Notes under the pieces: generated by a model
What the model was told of the DNA's origin: nothing
The model's input: only the letters and a program-made list of their open reading frames with translations
The model's database searches: none
Translations under genes and position numbers: made by a program
In this document: positions 16,302 through 24,165 of the stretch, piece by piece
How the letters are laid out: each line of letters opens with the position of its first letter
How positions within the stretch are numbered: the first letter of the stretch is position 1
NCBI RefSeq assembly: GCF_028683095.1
Contig: NZ_JAJUBC010000043.1
Coordinates: 1-34,105, forward strand
Direction: 5' to 3'
Length of the DNA stretch: 34,105 nucleotides
From: Enterovibrio gelatinilyticus
GTDB taxonomy: Bacteria > Pseudomonadota > Gammaproteobacteria > Enterobacterales > Vibrionaceae

Positions 16302-16751
16302 ATGAACATAAACTTCGAGGAACTCGCGGAACAGCTCTCAAAAAGCCAACATGAGATATTTTGGCAAGGTGGCGCAGACGATATTCAGCTTTATAGATTA
16401 GAAAAGCTACTCAAACTAAACCTCCCCCAAACTTTCAAATTATTCCTAAGTACATTAGGGGGTGGTGGCGTCGCTGACTCGGAAATATCCGGCATAGAGA
16501 GCAATGACGCAACTCTTAGTTATGGAGGGACTGTTTACGGCGATACCCTCGCTGCTCGTACTGACTACAACTTACCCTCACATTTGATCGTGATCTTTTA
16601 CAAAGACGATGATACTTGTTGGTGTATTGATACTAAATCCCTCACCGGAACTATTGTCAGTTACAACGTATTTCAACAAAAGATTGACTGTCAACTAGCT
16701 GAATCTTTTGAAGAATTCTTTAAAGACTACGTTTATAGAAGGCTTCAATGA
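16302..16751 (+). CDS. SMI1/KNR4 (SUKH) family protein
   Basis: A 149-residue SUKH-fold protein. Family markers: the N-terminal IQLYRLEKLLKLNLPQTFKLFLSTLGGGGVA (helix, LP..F..FL, Gly-rich turn), a central HLIVIFYKDDDTCWCIDT strand pair, and the C-terminal SFEEFFKDYVYRRL helix. SUKH proteins are best known as immunity proteins against diverse nuclease toxins. No toxin gene lies beside it, so it would be an orphan immunity candidate. It belongs to the same-strand run 15162-17712. Confidence 0.85.
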   Translation: MNINFEELAEQLSKSQHEIFWQGGADDIQLYRLEKLLKLNLPQTFKLFLSTLGGGGVADSEISGIESNDATLSYGGTVYGDTLAARTDYNLPSHLIVIFYKDDDTCWCIDTKSLTGTIVSYNVFQQKIDCQLAESFEEFFKDYVYRRLQ

Positions 16752-16800
16752 GTTCATTGGTGTTTTGCGTCTATTTCACTCACTACGTGATCATCAGCAT

Positions 16801-17202
16801 ATGAAAAATTTCTCAATTTACGAAGAAAACAGTGCAGACATTGGCTTTGTTATAGAGTGCCTTTTTTCACAATGTTTAAGCATGAATGAGTTTAAACAGT
16901 GGGCGGACTATGTTGTTTCACATATAGATGTCGATGACATTCCTAGCTATATCTTCGAGGTGAGTCAATTTTCAGGCTGCCTCGCGCGTATTTTTGATGT
17001 ATTGGGTTTCATTCCAGAATGGCCACTACACGAGAGTCAAAAAGAAGCACTTTATGGCATTGCCTATATTCGTGGCATCGTCAAAATCCATGACTATGAA
17101 TTGTCTCGCGAAGCCGCTCTCAAAGCTTTGGAAAAAAATCCTGATGTATCAGATTACTTCAGAAGAACTTTCCCATTCATACACTATGAATTGAATACTT
17201 GA
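16801..17202 (+). CDS. hypothetical protein of the island
   Basis: A 133-residue protein, unrecognised, predicted all-helical (FVIECLFSQCLSMNEFKQWADYVV; later ALYGIAYIRGIVKIHDYEL and EAALKALEKNPDVSDYF). The ATG at 16801 (MKNFSIYEEN) is preferred. A longer frame back to 16708 overlaps the SUKH gene by 44 nt, and a TTG at 16765 is also possible. None has a clear ribosome binding site. It is followed after 12 nt by a second SUKH gene, so the two are probably co-translated. An immunity-like role is only a guess from context. Confidence 0.6.
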   Translation: MKNFSIYEENSADIGFVIECLFSQCLSMNEFKQWADYVVSHIDVDDIPSYIFEVSQFSGCLARIFDVLGFIPEWPLHESQKEALYGIAYIRGIVKIHDYELSREAALKALEKNPDVSDYFRRTFPFIHYELNT

Positions 17203-17214
17203 ATCGAGATTAAA

Positions 17215-17712
17215 ATGAGAAATAGCACTAAAACTCTCAATAAGATATATCAGCCACCACCAAATAAGACAGGAGCGCCACTAAAAAACGACTGGTTCCG
17301 GGTCGAAAAACAGATCGGCGTTTCCTTTCCAAGTGACTTCAAAAAAATCATTGAAGACTATGGTTCTGGTTGTTTTGGCTCATTCCTTTTTCTTTTGAAC
17401 CCTTTTGAAAATCATGCAGACTATGATTATCTAAATGATATTAATCAAATCATTGATGCTGATATGGATTTCAAATCGCATCGTCATTTTAGCAAGGAGC
17501 TATTCCCTTTAGCTTCCACTGAAAATGGTGATACAATCTACTTTAAACCCGGATCAAGCATTGAATCCTATGAACTTTATGTTTTTGATAGCCGCAGAGG
17601 AAATGTTGAAATCCACCCAATACCCTTAGTCCAGTTCATTGTTGAGTGGTCTTTAGGTCGTTTAAAATCCAACATCATTGAAGCGCCGGATAATACCCAC
17701 TTCAAACAGTAA
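17215..17712 (+). CDS. SMI1/KNR4 (SUKH) family protein
   Basis: A 165-residue SUKH-fold protein. Markers are WFRVEKQIGVSFPSDFKKIIEDYGSGCFGSFL (helix, FPSDFK, Gly turn), the central LFPLASTENGDTIYFKP strand segment that is very typical of the family, and a C-terminal VQFIVEWSLGRL helix. It is the last gene of the five-gene same-strand run. Its C-terminal LGRLKSNIIEA recurs in the remnant at 15097-15165, indicating that a related gene once lay at the left end of the island. Confidence 0.87.
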   Translation: MRNSTKTLNKIYQPPPNKTGAPLKNDWFRVEKQIGVSFPSDFKKIIEDYGSGCFGSFLFLLNPFENHADYDYLNDINQIIDADMDFKSHRHFSKELFPLASTENGDTIYFKPGSSIESYELYVFDSRRGNVEIHPIPLVQFIVEWSLGRLKSNIIEAPDNTHFKQ

Positions 17713-17858
17713 CCATGACAATAAGCAATACTGACCACCACAAAAACCAACCAATACGCTAGCATTTATCTAATACTAGCCAAGCTAGTCAGATTATTTA
17801 AAACCAAAATAGCATCACACCCTACAAGAATAAACTTGATTTCTCACAAAACATTAAA

Positions 17859-18527
17859 TCATAGCTTCAACCAAACAGCTCCAGCGTAATCTGATGTTAT
17901 CTTTCCAGATTCAATTAACTCTATCGCTTCTCTAACAGTTATATCATTCCTCCTTATCCAACCCGCGAGATAATTCAACTCAAAACCACCTAAGTTTTCC
18001 GATAACACCCGAAATTCTTCATCACAAAGATGGTGATCTATATGTTTTGTCAGCAATTTAACTTTTTCCATGCTAGCAAGCTCTGTCACTTTATATTCAA
18101 GGAGAAAAGTGACAATTTCTTCAATGGTTGGATCATCAGAATTTAAACCACTAACATTTTCTGGATAATAAATCAAATCGGAAACAGAAGGATACGTGAC
18201 ATTTTTTTCTAGTATATCTAGATAAGCCTCGTCGCCAAGAACTGCAAGTCTCGTTATTTCAATCAACTCACATTCTGTCACATTGAGTTGTGGGGATATT
18301 GACTTCAATCTCAATAGACGACATACATAATCCTCATGGCCAGCACCACCATAGATACCCTGAAAATCCACATATTCATGATTTGTTTCTGAAAGGAGGT
18401 TAAATTCATGTACTTTACTCTGGCATTCGTCTTCACTTCCACCATCAATATCACTTGCAAGCGCCACCAAACGTTCAAAAAGAACCAGATCCATCTGTGG
18501 GGGCTGTAGTTCAGGTCTTAATATCAT
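17859..18527 (-). CDS. hypothetical protein of the island
   Basis: A 222-residue, acidic, soluble protein, unrecognised. The first half holds VLFERLVALASDIDGGSEDE and a HEFNLLSETNHEYVDFQGIYG segment. The C-terminal end (HIDHHLCDEEFRVLSENLGG, then VREAIELIESGKITSDYAGAVWL) looks like a helical scaffold. No catalytic motif is seen. GAGG lies a few bases before the ATG. It is the only minus-strand gene of the island and converges with the preceding SUKH gene. Size and neighbours would suit an immunity protein, without direct evidence. Confidence 0.6.
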   Translation of the reverse strand: MILRPELQPPQMDLVLFERLVALASDIDGGSEDECQSKVHEFNLLSETNHEYVDFQGIYGGAGHEDYVCRLLRLKSISPQLNVTECELIEITRLAVLGDEAYLDILEKNVTYPSVSDLIYYPENVSGLNSDDPTIEEIVTFLLEYKVTELASMEKVKLLTKHIDHHLCDEEFRVLSENLGGFELNYLAGWIRRNDITVREAIELIESGKITSDYAGAVWLKL

Positions 18528-18740
18528 ACTGCCTCACTTTTTCATCCAACATTTAACAGAAAATCTAAAAATTCATCAAGACACACGTCTTTGAGAAATA
18601 CTTTTTCGACTGCCCCAAATATCAACCACAATTACATTAGTTTTTGCGATGTGAACATTGAAAAAGAATACCATCTCGTCAACTCTTGAACAAACTCACA
18701 CCACAGAAAATGACCAACTTAGAGATTGGGGATACTCGTG

Positions 18741-18746
18741 TATAAT
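18741..18746 (+). promoter_or_regulatory. candidate -10 element (TATAAT)
   Basis: A perfect TATAAT lies 39 nt before the ATG of the exported DUF6891-like gene, in an AT-rich intergenic region. The sequence 17 nt upstream (CTTAGA) is a poor -35, so this is only a plausible promoter. Confidence 0.35.
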
Positions 18747-18784
18747 AGAAAAACTCAAAATAATAAAGCGCTGTATTATCTTCC

Positions 18785-19429
18785 ATGAAAAGTATCTTAC
18801 TCGGGTTATTACTTATCACTCCTTGTGTCGTGTTCTCCAAGGAACCACAGATATATGATGTTAACCGTCACATTTTAAATGCCATCAATGTTCATGTTTG
18901 GAGCGGTTTTTATTCTCCTCGTGAGGTCCAAAAAACAATTTCATACCTACTCGAAGACGGTGCCGATGAGGCAATGCTGCGCGGGTCTGTTAATGGTGTA
19001 TTTGAACAAAAACTCATTGCAGAGAGAGCCTGGCCACAAATAACAGACAACGATCGTCTGAACAGCGTATTTGCTGAGCTAAAAAGCAAAGGGATTCTGT
19101 GTTTGCACAATACTGGTTATACGATGTCAGATGGACATGAAGATTCATATGATGCATTAAGTAGATTCCCTAAGTCACAATTCTATGGCTATTGTTTTTA
19201 TCATGGGCAAGATTTGGAGCGGGCTGTTTTCGGGGGAGGGTTAATGATCGCCTATGATCATGTCAATGGTGATGTTCCAGATAAGATTAAAGTAGGCCAA
19301 GAAATTAAAACAGAATTAGAAAAAGGCGGATTTACCCTAAATTGGAATGGAACAACAAATCAACGAATCAACATTCCCAACTTCGACTGGAAGAACCGCA
19401 CAAGTTGGTATAAATACCACGATCGTTAA
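18785..19429 (+). CDS. exported DUF6891-like protein
   Basis: A 214-residue protein with a Sec signal peptide (MKSILLGLLLITPCVVFS, cleavage probably after residue 18; the Cys is preceded by Pro, so not a good lipobox). The mature part contains WPQITDNDRLNSVFAELKSKGILCLHNTGYTMSDGHED, which resembles the DUF6891 pattern (DNDRL...FAxLxxxGIxxxHNxGYTxSDGxED), then FYGYCFYHGQDLERA. Function is unknown; DUF6891 members are often cytoplasmic, so export is unusual. It is the last intact gene before the right-hand repeat copy. Confidence 0.65.
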   Translation: MKSILLGLLLITPCVVFSKEPQIYDVNRHILNAINVHVWSGFYSPREVQKTISYLLEDGADEAMLRGSVNGVFEQKLIAERAWPQITDNDRLNSVFAELKSKGILCLHNTGYTMSDGHEDSYDALSRFPKSQFYGYCFYHGQDLERAVFGGGLMIAYDHVNGDVPDKIKVGQEIKTELEKGGFTLNWNGTTNQRINIPNFDWKNRTSWYKYHDR

Positions 19430-19522
19430 GTGAGCTAGAAAGAAGGCTTAGTGATGCTTTCACCAACGGTGAGTTGCGACGACTATCAACAGCAACGCAA
19501 TGAAACAACGAAGGCAACAAGA

Positions 19523-19568
19523 AAAAATTCTCTATCCATCGACCGAAACCGTTAAAACAAGAGAAACA
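19523..19568. repeat. dispersed hairpin-like repeat, degenerate copy
   Basis: About 45 nt starting AAAAAATTCTCT and containing ATCGACCGAAACCG. It is about 75-80% alike by eye to the intact stem-loop at 21907-21953. The pairing is mostly lost here. It overlaps the left edge of the right-hand Trp-rich repeat copy. Confidence 0.5.
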
Positions 19569-19711
19569 CTCTCAGGTCTCAGACATTGAGTTTGAAGAAG
19601 ACGGTTCTATGATTTCGTCTCAACTCGAAGCGGTGATTTTGAAAAATGCGTATCTCATTGATTGGAAAGACCTAAAAAACAGTGCGAATTGGGCTCAGGT
19701 TGGAAATAATG
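19561..19711 (+). pseudogene. frameshifted partial copy of the Trp-rich (TIGR02450) gene
   Basis: About 95% identical to 14884-15037. The frame reads VSDIEFEEDGSMISSQLEAV and then LIDWKDLKNSANWAQ. A missing A in the final CTCAAGG shifts the frame, so the WAQGWK ending is lost. There is no start region: the first ~20 codons are replaced by unrelated DNA. The copy marks the right border of the island. Confidence 0.88.
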
Positions 19712-19807
19712 ACGGCACAATCAAACACATCTAGCAATCAACAGAACGAGCTGGGATAGTCACTATAGAAAGTTCAAACAACATTGTGTCTAAGAGAATC
19801 TATCGAG

Positions 19808-20383
19808 ATGCCTGATCCAAACCAATTGAAAAGCATGACATTTGAAACGCCGGAAGATCTCCATGAGTGGCTTAAAGTGAACCACGCAACTGAAAGTGAG
19901 CTTTGGGTAAAGATATTCAAGAAAAACTCAGGGATTCAAAGTGTCACCTGGAATGATGTTGTAATAGAGGTTTTATGCTGGGGTTGGATTGACGGCATTA
20001 AGAAATCAAGAGATGACCAAACTTATCTTCAACGCATTACGCCCAGAACAACCAGAAGTAACTGGTCAAAGAGAAACACTGAGCATGTTGAACGTTTAAT
20101 AAACGAAGGTAGGATGATGGAGTCTGGGCTTGTACATGTTCGTGCAGCGAAAGCCGATGGCCGTTGGGAGAATGCCTATGTGGTCAGTCAGATCGAAGTA
20201 CCCACTGATTTTATCGCAGCACTTGAAACCCAGCCGAGAGCTAAAGCTTTTTTTAAAACACTCACCAAGTCAAATCGTTATGTCATTGCTAATGGTTTAA
20301 TAAGTGCAAAGAAGCCCGAAACTCGACTAAAACGATTTGAAAAATTCATGAGCATGCTTGTTAATGAAGAAAAGCCTACGTAA
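19808..20383 (+). CDS. YdeI/OmpD-associated family protein
   Basis: A 191-residue protein with the layout of the YdeI/OmpD-associated family (sometimes called bacteriocin-protection protein): LHEWLKVNHATESELWVKIFKK, VIEVLCWGWIDGIKKSRDD, QRITPRTTRSNWSKRN and a C-terminal SAKKPETRLKRFEKF. The ATG at 19808 (MPDPNQLKSMTFETPEDL) fits the family, whereas the upstream TTG would add eight residues. The function of the family is poorly defined. It lies right after the pseudogene border of the island. Confidence 0.85.
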   Translation: MPDPNQLKSMTFETPEDLHEWLKVNHATESELWVKIFKKNSGIQSVTWNDVVIEVLCWGWIDGIKKSRDDQTYLQRITPRTTRSNWSKRNTEHVERLINEGRMMESGLVHVRAAKADGRWENAYVVSQIEVPTDFIAALETQPRAKAFFKTLTKSNRYVIANGLISAKKPETRLKRFEKFMSMLVNEEKPT

Positions 20384-20486
20384 GTCGCATTCACCAGATA
20401 GAACGAGCAAACCAAGCAGGACTAAAGACAGGCCAACAAACAATCAGCAGCCTAAAGTGGGCGCTACAGTGATCATTGAGGTTCAA

Positions 20487-20750
20487 ATGCGTTTAAGGGA
20501 TTTAAAAGGTTTCGGACCTAAGAGCGAAGAAATTTTAGCGAAAGTGGATATTAATACTGTTGAAGATTTTATGGCCATTGACCCTTTTGAGTTATATAAG
20601 CAGCTGAAACTAAATGTGAAAGGTACAGGATTAAATTCTATTTACGCAATTATAGGCGCGCGGGAAGGCATTCATTGGCAAGAAGTGGCAAAAACGCGTA
20701 AAGAGGAAATATTATATCAGCTTGATGATATGGGATTAGCGCCAAAGTAA
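20487..20750 (+). CDS. TfoX C-terminal domain protein
   Basis: An 87-residue protein consisting of the TfoX/Sxy C-terminal helix-hairpin-helix-like domain: MRLRDLKGFGPKSEEILAKV, TVEDFMAIDPFELYKQL, then LNSIYAIIGAREGIHW. The usual N-terminal TfoX domain is absent, as in other stand-alone family members. The ATG at 20487 has GAGG six bases upstream. The longer frame to 20358 overlaps the YdeI-like gene and encodes a non-conserved basic extension. Full-length TfoX regulates competence in vibrios; whether this fragment does is unknown. Confidence 0.85.
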   Translation: MRLRDLKGFGPKSEEILAKVDINTVEDFMAIDPFELYKQLKLNVKGTGLNSIYAIIGAREGIHWQEVAKTRKEEILYQLDDMGLAPK

Positions 20751-20885
20751 TACCATTTTGCTTCAGGTTTGAAGTTCAATTGTCACTCCGTTCTGTGACA
20801 ATCAAGCAAACAGAGCCAACACTTACGTAAGCTCTGTTTAATATGCTGATATGGATGTACAACAACACTGACGACGGCAAAGAAG

Positions 20886-21725
20886 CTACAACAGCGACGC
20901 TAAGTGTTCCGAAAACTCTGGGGTACGTAGGTAGCCATACGATTTATGCTCGTTTTTCGGATAATCATTGCAGACCAAATAATCCTTCACCCCAATATTA
21001 GTGCTATTTTGGGTATAGTCGTCCGCTAGATGAGTATCGATACACACATAGTCACCAGGATCAGAGAAATTTACCCAAGAACGTTTTACACATGATGGGG
21101 TACGCAGTTGGTTACGATGGTTCAACATGTTCCCCTGTACTGCAGCCATACCAAGTGGCGAGCCCATCGTGATCAAGTGGTCAATTTGATAGCCTGTTTT
21201 GCCCATATCACGCAGCACTTCGTAGGCAATAATAGTGCCCATAGAATGGGAAACCAAAATGACTTCGTCGTCTCGATGTTTCTTTAAGATATCTTCCAAT
21301 CGATTGTTCACACTGAGACGAAAATCTGGTTGGCTATAATATTTACCCAAATCTCTCAATAATTTCTTGGCAACACTTCGTGCAAGCTTTGAAAACACGC
21401 CGCTGTACTCTTCAACGCTGTCAACGACGCCTTCAATCCAACCGCTCGACAGGTTTCGTATCCGGTCGAAAAAACCCTTTTTGTAACGCTTGATACTGCC
21501 CGGCTTGGCTTCTATATATGGCTCACTGTTATCAATATCGTTCACGGGGCCGCTGGTATAATGAAGATCAGCGTAATACGCCATCTCAACTTTTGTATCC
21601 CCCAATGATGTCAACGATGTATTGGCTCTCAATCCCTCTTGAATCGCTTCAATCCAATTGTCTTTTAATGTCACAGGCGCAGGCTTATTTGAGCGTCCAT
21701 GAATCAATACGATTACCTTTGCCAT
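20886..21725 (-). CDS. alpha/beta hydrolase (lipase/esterase-like)
   Basis: A 279-residue cytoplasmic-looking alpha/beta hydrolase. MAKVIVLIHGR carries the oxyanion HG motif. The nucleophile elbow is S161 in LVSHSMGT. The likely acid is an Asp in NFSDPGDYVCID, and the His lies in NEHKSYGYLRTPEF. The fold resembles PGAP1/GPI-inositol-deacylase-like or phospholipase-type hydrolases. The substrate is unknown. The ATG at 21725 is chosen for GAAGGTG seven bases upstream; the frame to 21803 lacks support. It has no signal peptide and stands alone, convergent with the TfoX-like gene. Confidence 0.8.
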   Translation of the reverse strand: MAKVIVLIHGRSNKPAPVTLKDNWIEAIQEGLRANTSLTSLGDTKVEMAYYADLHYTSGPVNDIDNSEPYIEAKPGSIKRYKKGFFDRIRNLSSGWIEGVVDSVEEYSGVFSKLARSVAKKLLRDLGKYYSQPDFRLSVNNRLEDILKKHRDDEVILVSHSMGTIIAYEVLRDMGKTGYQIDHLITMGSPLGMAAVQGNMLNHRNQLRTPSCVKRSWVNFSDPGDYVCIDTHLADDYTQNSTNIGVKDYLVCNDYPKNEHKSYGYLRTPEFSEHLASLL

Positions 21726-21906
21726 CTGTTTCACCTTCTCTTTACATATTCTGCATACGCAGTGTGGAATATAAGAAAAGCGTAGATTGGCACAGCCATT
21801 CAAGGTGTCTATATATAGCTACAACAGACAATGAATTTTCTTCGATACACAACGCATGAATAGATGAAGAAACGTCAGAGCATGAAAAGAATTGAGACTC
21901 ATCGAG

Positions 21907-21953
21907 AATAAATAAAAAATTCTCTGTCAATCGATAGAAACCGATTGAGCAGA
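21907..21953 (-). terminator. stem-loop terminator, intact copy of a dispersed repeat
   Basis: The arms TTCTCTG and CAGAGAA, then CAATCG and CGATTG, form a 13-bp interrupted stem around an 8-nt loop (21913-21949). On the minus strand it is followed by a run of six T, so it can end transcripts coming from the GNAT gene 215 nt upstream. A degenerate copy is at 19523-19568. Confidence 0.65.
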
Positions 21954-22163
21954 GAAAAACTTACAGCAAGGAGTAAACGTTTATTGTCTGTAGGACATGT
22001 GCCTTACGCACACTTATCTTATTGCAAACCCCTTGCCAGTTTTTTATTTCATTGATTTTAAAGAAATTAAATAAAACGACATGATATTAGGTACTTCATA
22101 AGCTCGATTGTAGTGCACAGCTTGCACCGCCCTGCTGCGCCCGCTTTTATTTTGGCGAATACC
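21954..22163. other. AT-rich intergenic region
   Basis: The stretch after the terminator-like stem-loop carries no convincing gene. It contains a T-run around 22040-22046 and a few weak inverted repeats. Together with 21726-21906, which has only short unsupported frames, it makes a gene-free gap of about 440 nt between the hydrolase and the GNAT gene. Confidence 0.4.
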
Positions 22164-22580
22164 TCATTGTTCTAACTGAATATTCATTCTGAAATACGGA
22201 ATATCACCTTTATAAAAACGCTGGCCTTCAGGCAACATGCCAAAGCGCTTATAAAGACTCATTGCCGATTCTCTGGCATCACACCAAAAATTTTCAACAC
22301 CTTGGTCAGACAAAATGTTGCCATTAAGTATGGTTGAAAGCACAGCTCCCCCAACGCCTTGTCCTTGGTACTCAGGCAGCGTGGCAAATTTTCTCAGTCT
22401 AGCGCGATTGCCATCAATGAACACCGACGCGACACAAACAAGTTGCCCTTCAATGAACGCTCCTAGGTGCAATGCATCAACATCTCCGTTTAACTCGCAA
22501 AAAGAAGCGGGGTTCTCTGGCCACAAAACACGATGGCGAATATCAATCGTTTCTTGCCAAGTGATTTTTTTAATGTCGAT
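22164..22580 (-). CDS. GNAT family N-acetyltransferase with non-canonical start
   Basis: A GNAT acetyltransferase that transfers an acetyl group from acetyl-CoA to an unknown amine. It has the acetyl-CoA loop YQGQGVGGAVL (R/Q-x-x-G-x-G motif) after FATLPE, then FWCDARESAMSLYKRFGMLPEG. The conventional start is TTG at 22526 (WPENPASFCEL), giving 120 residues. The frame stays open upstream with plausible family sequence (DIKKITWQETIDIRHRVL) but has no ATG, GTG or TTG there. An AGGAG (22594-22590) lies nine bases before an in-frame ATC at 22580 and 15 before an ATT at 22574. I give the longer form (138 residues) as the probable protein. Confidence 0.75.
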   Translation of the reverse strand: MDIKKITWQETIDIRHRVLWPENPASFCELNGDVDALHLGAFIEGQLVCVASVFIDGNRARLRKFATLPEYQGQGVGGAVLSTILNGNILSDQGVENFWCDARESAMSLYKRFGMLPEGQRFYKGDIPYFRMNIQLEQ

Positions 22581-22784
22581 ATGCCTGTTCTCCTATCAAT
22601 CAATTTTCTAACAAACGCTAGCATGAAGACACGCAAAGAACGAGCGCACAGTCACTATCTACATGAGGCCACCCCGCCGATATTAATCAAACGGTCAATA
22701 GAAAAATATTGAATAGTCTACGCAGTGCATAAAGATAAACTAAGGAACTTATTGAGACGAGAAATATTGAGGAATGTCGCATTA

Positions 22785-22821
22785 ATTCATGGAGTTAGTC
22801 TATATATTCACTCCATTGAAT
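22785..22821. repeat. inverted repeat (hairpin) downstream of the MscS-type gene
   Basis: ATTCA-TGGAGT at the left pairs with ACTCCA-T-TGAAT at the right (one bulge), with a 14-nt AT-rich loop. No T-run follows on either strand. It is adjacent to a second inverted repeat at 22824-22872. The rest of the gap 22581-22784 shows nothing recognisable. Confidence 0.6.
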
Positions 22822-22823
22822 AT

Positions 22824-22872
22824 GCTGTCGGGCACACCCTACGACTGGACGATTTCGTCTTCGCCCGACAGC
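22824..22872. repeat. 10-bp perfect inverted repeat with internal hairpin
   Basis: GCTGTCGGGC (22824-22833) and GCCCGACAGC (22863-22872) are perfect complements. The 29-nt loop holds a smaller GACG/CGTC hairpin. It lies 25 nt after the stop codon of the MscS-type gene. It may end or stabilise that transcript, but the usual T-run is missing. Confidence 0.7.
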
Positions 22873-22896
22873 ACCTCTCTTGCGTAGTCACATGAA

Positions 22897-24165
22897 TCAA
22901 TCGATGTTCTGTGTACCAATACTTCCCGCATCATACCCCCCAAACTTCTGAAAAGGTCGTAAGCCAAAAAGGGGCATGACGGCGTAGATATGATCGAAAA
23001 TATCAGCCTGCACACCTTCATAAAATACCCAGTCAGTATTATTGGTAAACGCGTAGATTTGTAGCGGCAACCCTTCAGACGTTGGCGCAAGTTGACGCAC
23101 CATAAACAACATATAAGGGTGAATATCTTTATGAGAACGAAGATAGGTGGTTAGGTAGGCTCGAAAAACACCAATGTTGGTCATTTTCCGAAGGTTGGCC
23201 ACATGGGGAACATCGTCGAAACTGTCATTAAATTCCTTTATCTCGCGGGATTTTTCAAACAAAAACTCACGCAAGATGCGTATCTCTTTTAGCGCTTCAA
23301 TTTCATCGTCTGCCATAAAGCGAATCGAGTTAACATCAATATTCACCGATCGAATGATCCTACGACCGCCTGAATCCGACATGCCCTGCCAGTTAATAAA
23401 TGCATTTTGTACCAGCGCATAAGCGGGCAACATCGTGACCGTGTTATCGAAGTTACGCACTTTTACCGTGGTGAGCGACACCTCTTCCACCGAGCCGTTT
23501 GCGCCATAATCGTTCATCTCAATCCAATCATTCAAACTCACCATGCGGTTAGCAGCAAGCTGGATCCCTGCGACAAACCCTAAAATGGTGTCTTTGAACA
23601 CCAGCATCACCAGACCCGTCGCAACCCCTAAACCACTGAGAAAAATAATGGGAGATTCGTTGGCGAGGATCGAGACTGAAACAACAATGCCGACAAAGAA
23701 AGTGAAAAGCTTTATCAGTTGAACAAAGCTTTTCACTGGCATACGGCGTGTTACGCCCTTTTTCTCTGCGATGTCATGCAATGCATCGAGCAGTGAAAAT
23801 ATCATCCAGATGAACATCACTAACACGGTTACTCCGAGCAATCGGTCAGACAGTGTAGCGAGTAGCTCGTGATGCGTAAGAATGGGAGGAACCAACAGAT
23901 CGAGAAGCAAGGTAGGCACAAGCAGCGCCATTTTTTCCAATACTTCGTGTTTGGTCAGGCTATTTCCCCACGATTTTTTGTTTTTGCTGATAGCAAAATT
24001 AACCGTGCGAACGATTACCCGATGAACGATTAGGTAGCTGATGAGCGACACGCCTATCGCGGCGAGGATAAAGATAACGGTAGGCTCTGTGCCATAGGGG
24101 TCGGAATCAAGCCCCATGGAAGTCAATTTGTCACTGACATAACTGCGAACCCCGTGATCTAACAT
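22897..24165 (-). CDS. MscS family mechanosensitive ion channel (YbdG-like)
   Basis: A 422-residue inner-membrane protein. Four hydrophobic helices lie at about 29-52, 80-97, 107-128 and 147-168. They precede the pore-lining MscS helix (IIFLSGLGVATGLVMLVF) and the conserved FKDTILGFVAGIQLAANRM linker. The cytoplasmic beta domain follows (VSLNDWIEMNDYGANGSVEEVSLTTVKVRNFDNT, with the TTVKVRNFDN motif). The length and the extra helices match E. coli YbdG-type miniconductance channels, which release solutes on osmotic down-shock. The ATG at 24165 has GGGAGAG seven bases upstream; a frame to 24204 lacks one. Confidence 0.92.
   Translation of the reverse strand: MLDHGVRSYVSDKLTSMGLDSDPYGTEPTVIFILAAIGVSLISYLIVHRVIVRTVNFAISKNKKSWGNSLTKHEVLEKMALLVPTLLLDLLVPPILTHHELLATLSDRLLGVTVLVMFIWMIFSLLDALHDIAEKKGVTRRMPVKSFVQLIKLFTFFVGIVVSVSILANESPIIFLSGLGVATGLVMLVFKDTILGFVAGIQLAANRMVSLNDWIEMNDYGANGSVEEVSLTTVKVRNFDNTVTMLPAYALVQNAFINWQGMSDSGGRRIIRSVNIDVNSIRFMADDEIEALKEIRILREFLFEKSREIKEFNDSFDDVPHVANLRKMTNIGVFRAYLTTYLRSHKDIHPYMLFMVRQLAPTSEGLPLQIYAFTNNTDWVFYEGVQADIFDHIYAVMPLFGLRPFQKFGGYDAGSIGTQNID

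Noticed and set aside
15162..17712. A CRISPR array or phage-defence operon with known effector genes in the island
   Set aside because: There are no regularly spaced repeats and no nuclease, helicase, ATPase or reverse-transcriptase motifs in these small proteins.
22600..22620. A TAACAAACGC sequence like the start of a Vibrio integron repeat (attC/VCR)
   Set aside because: The complementary 3' end (GTTATGC type) and the inner palindrome are absent, and no integrase or cassette array is present.
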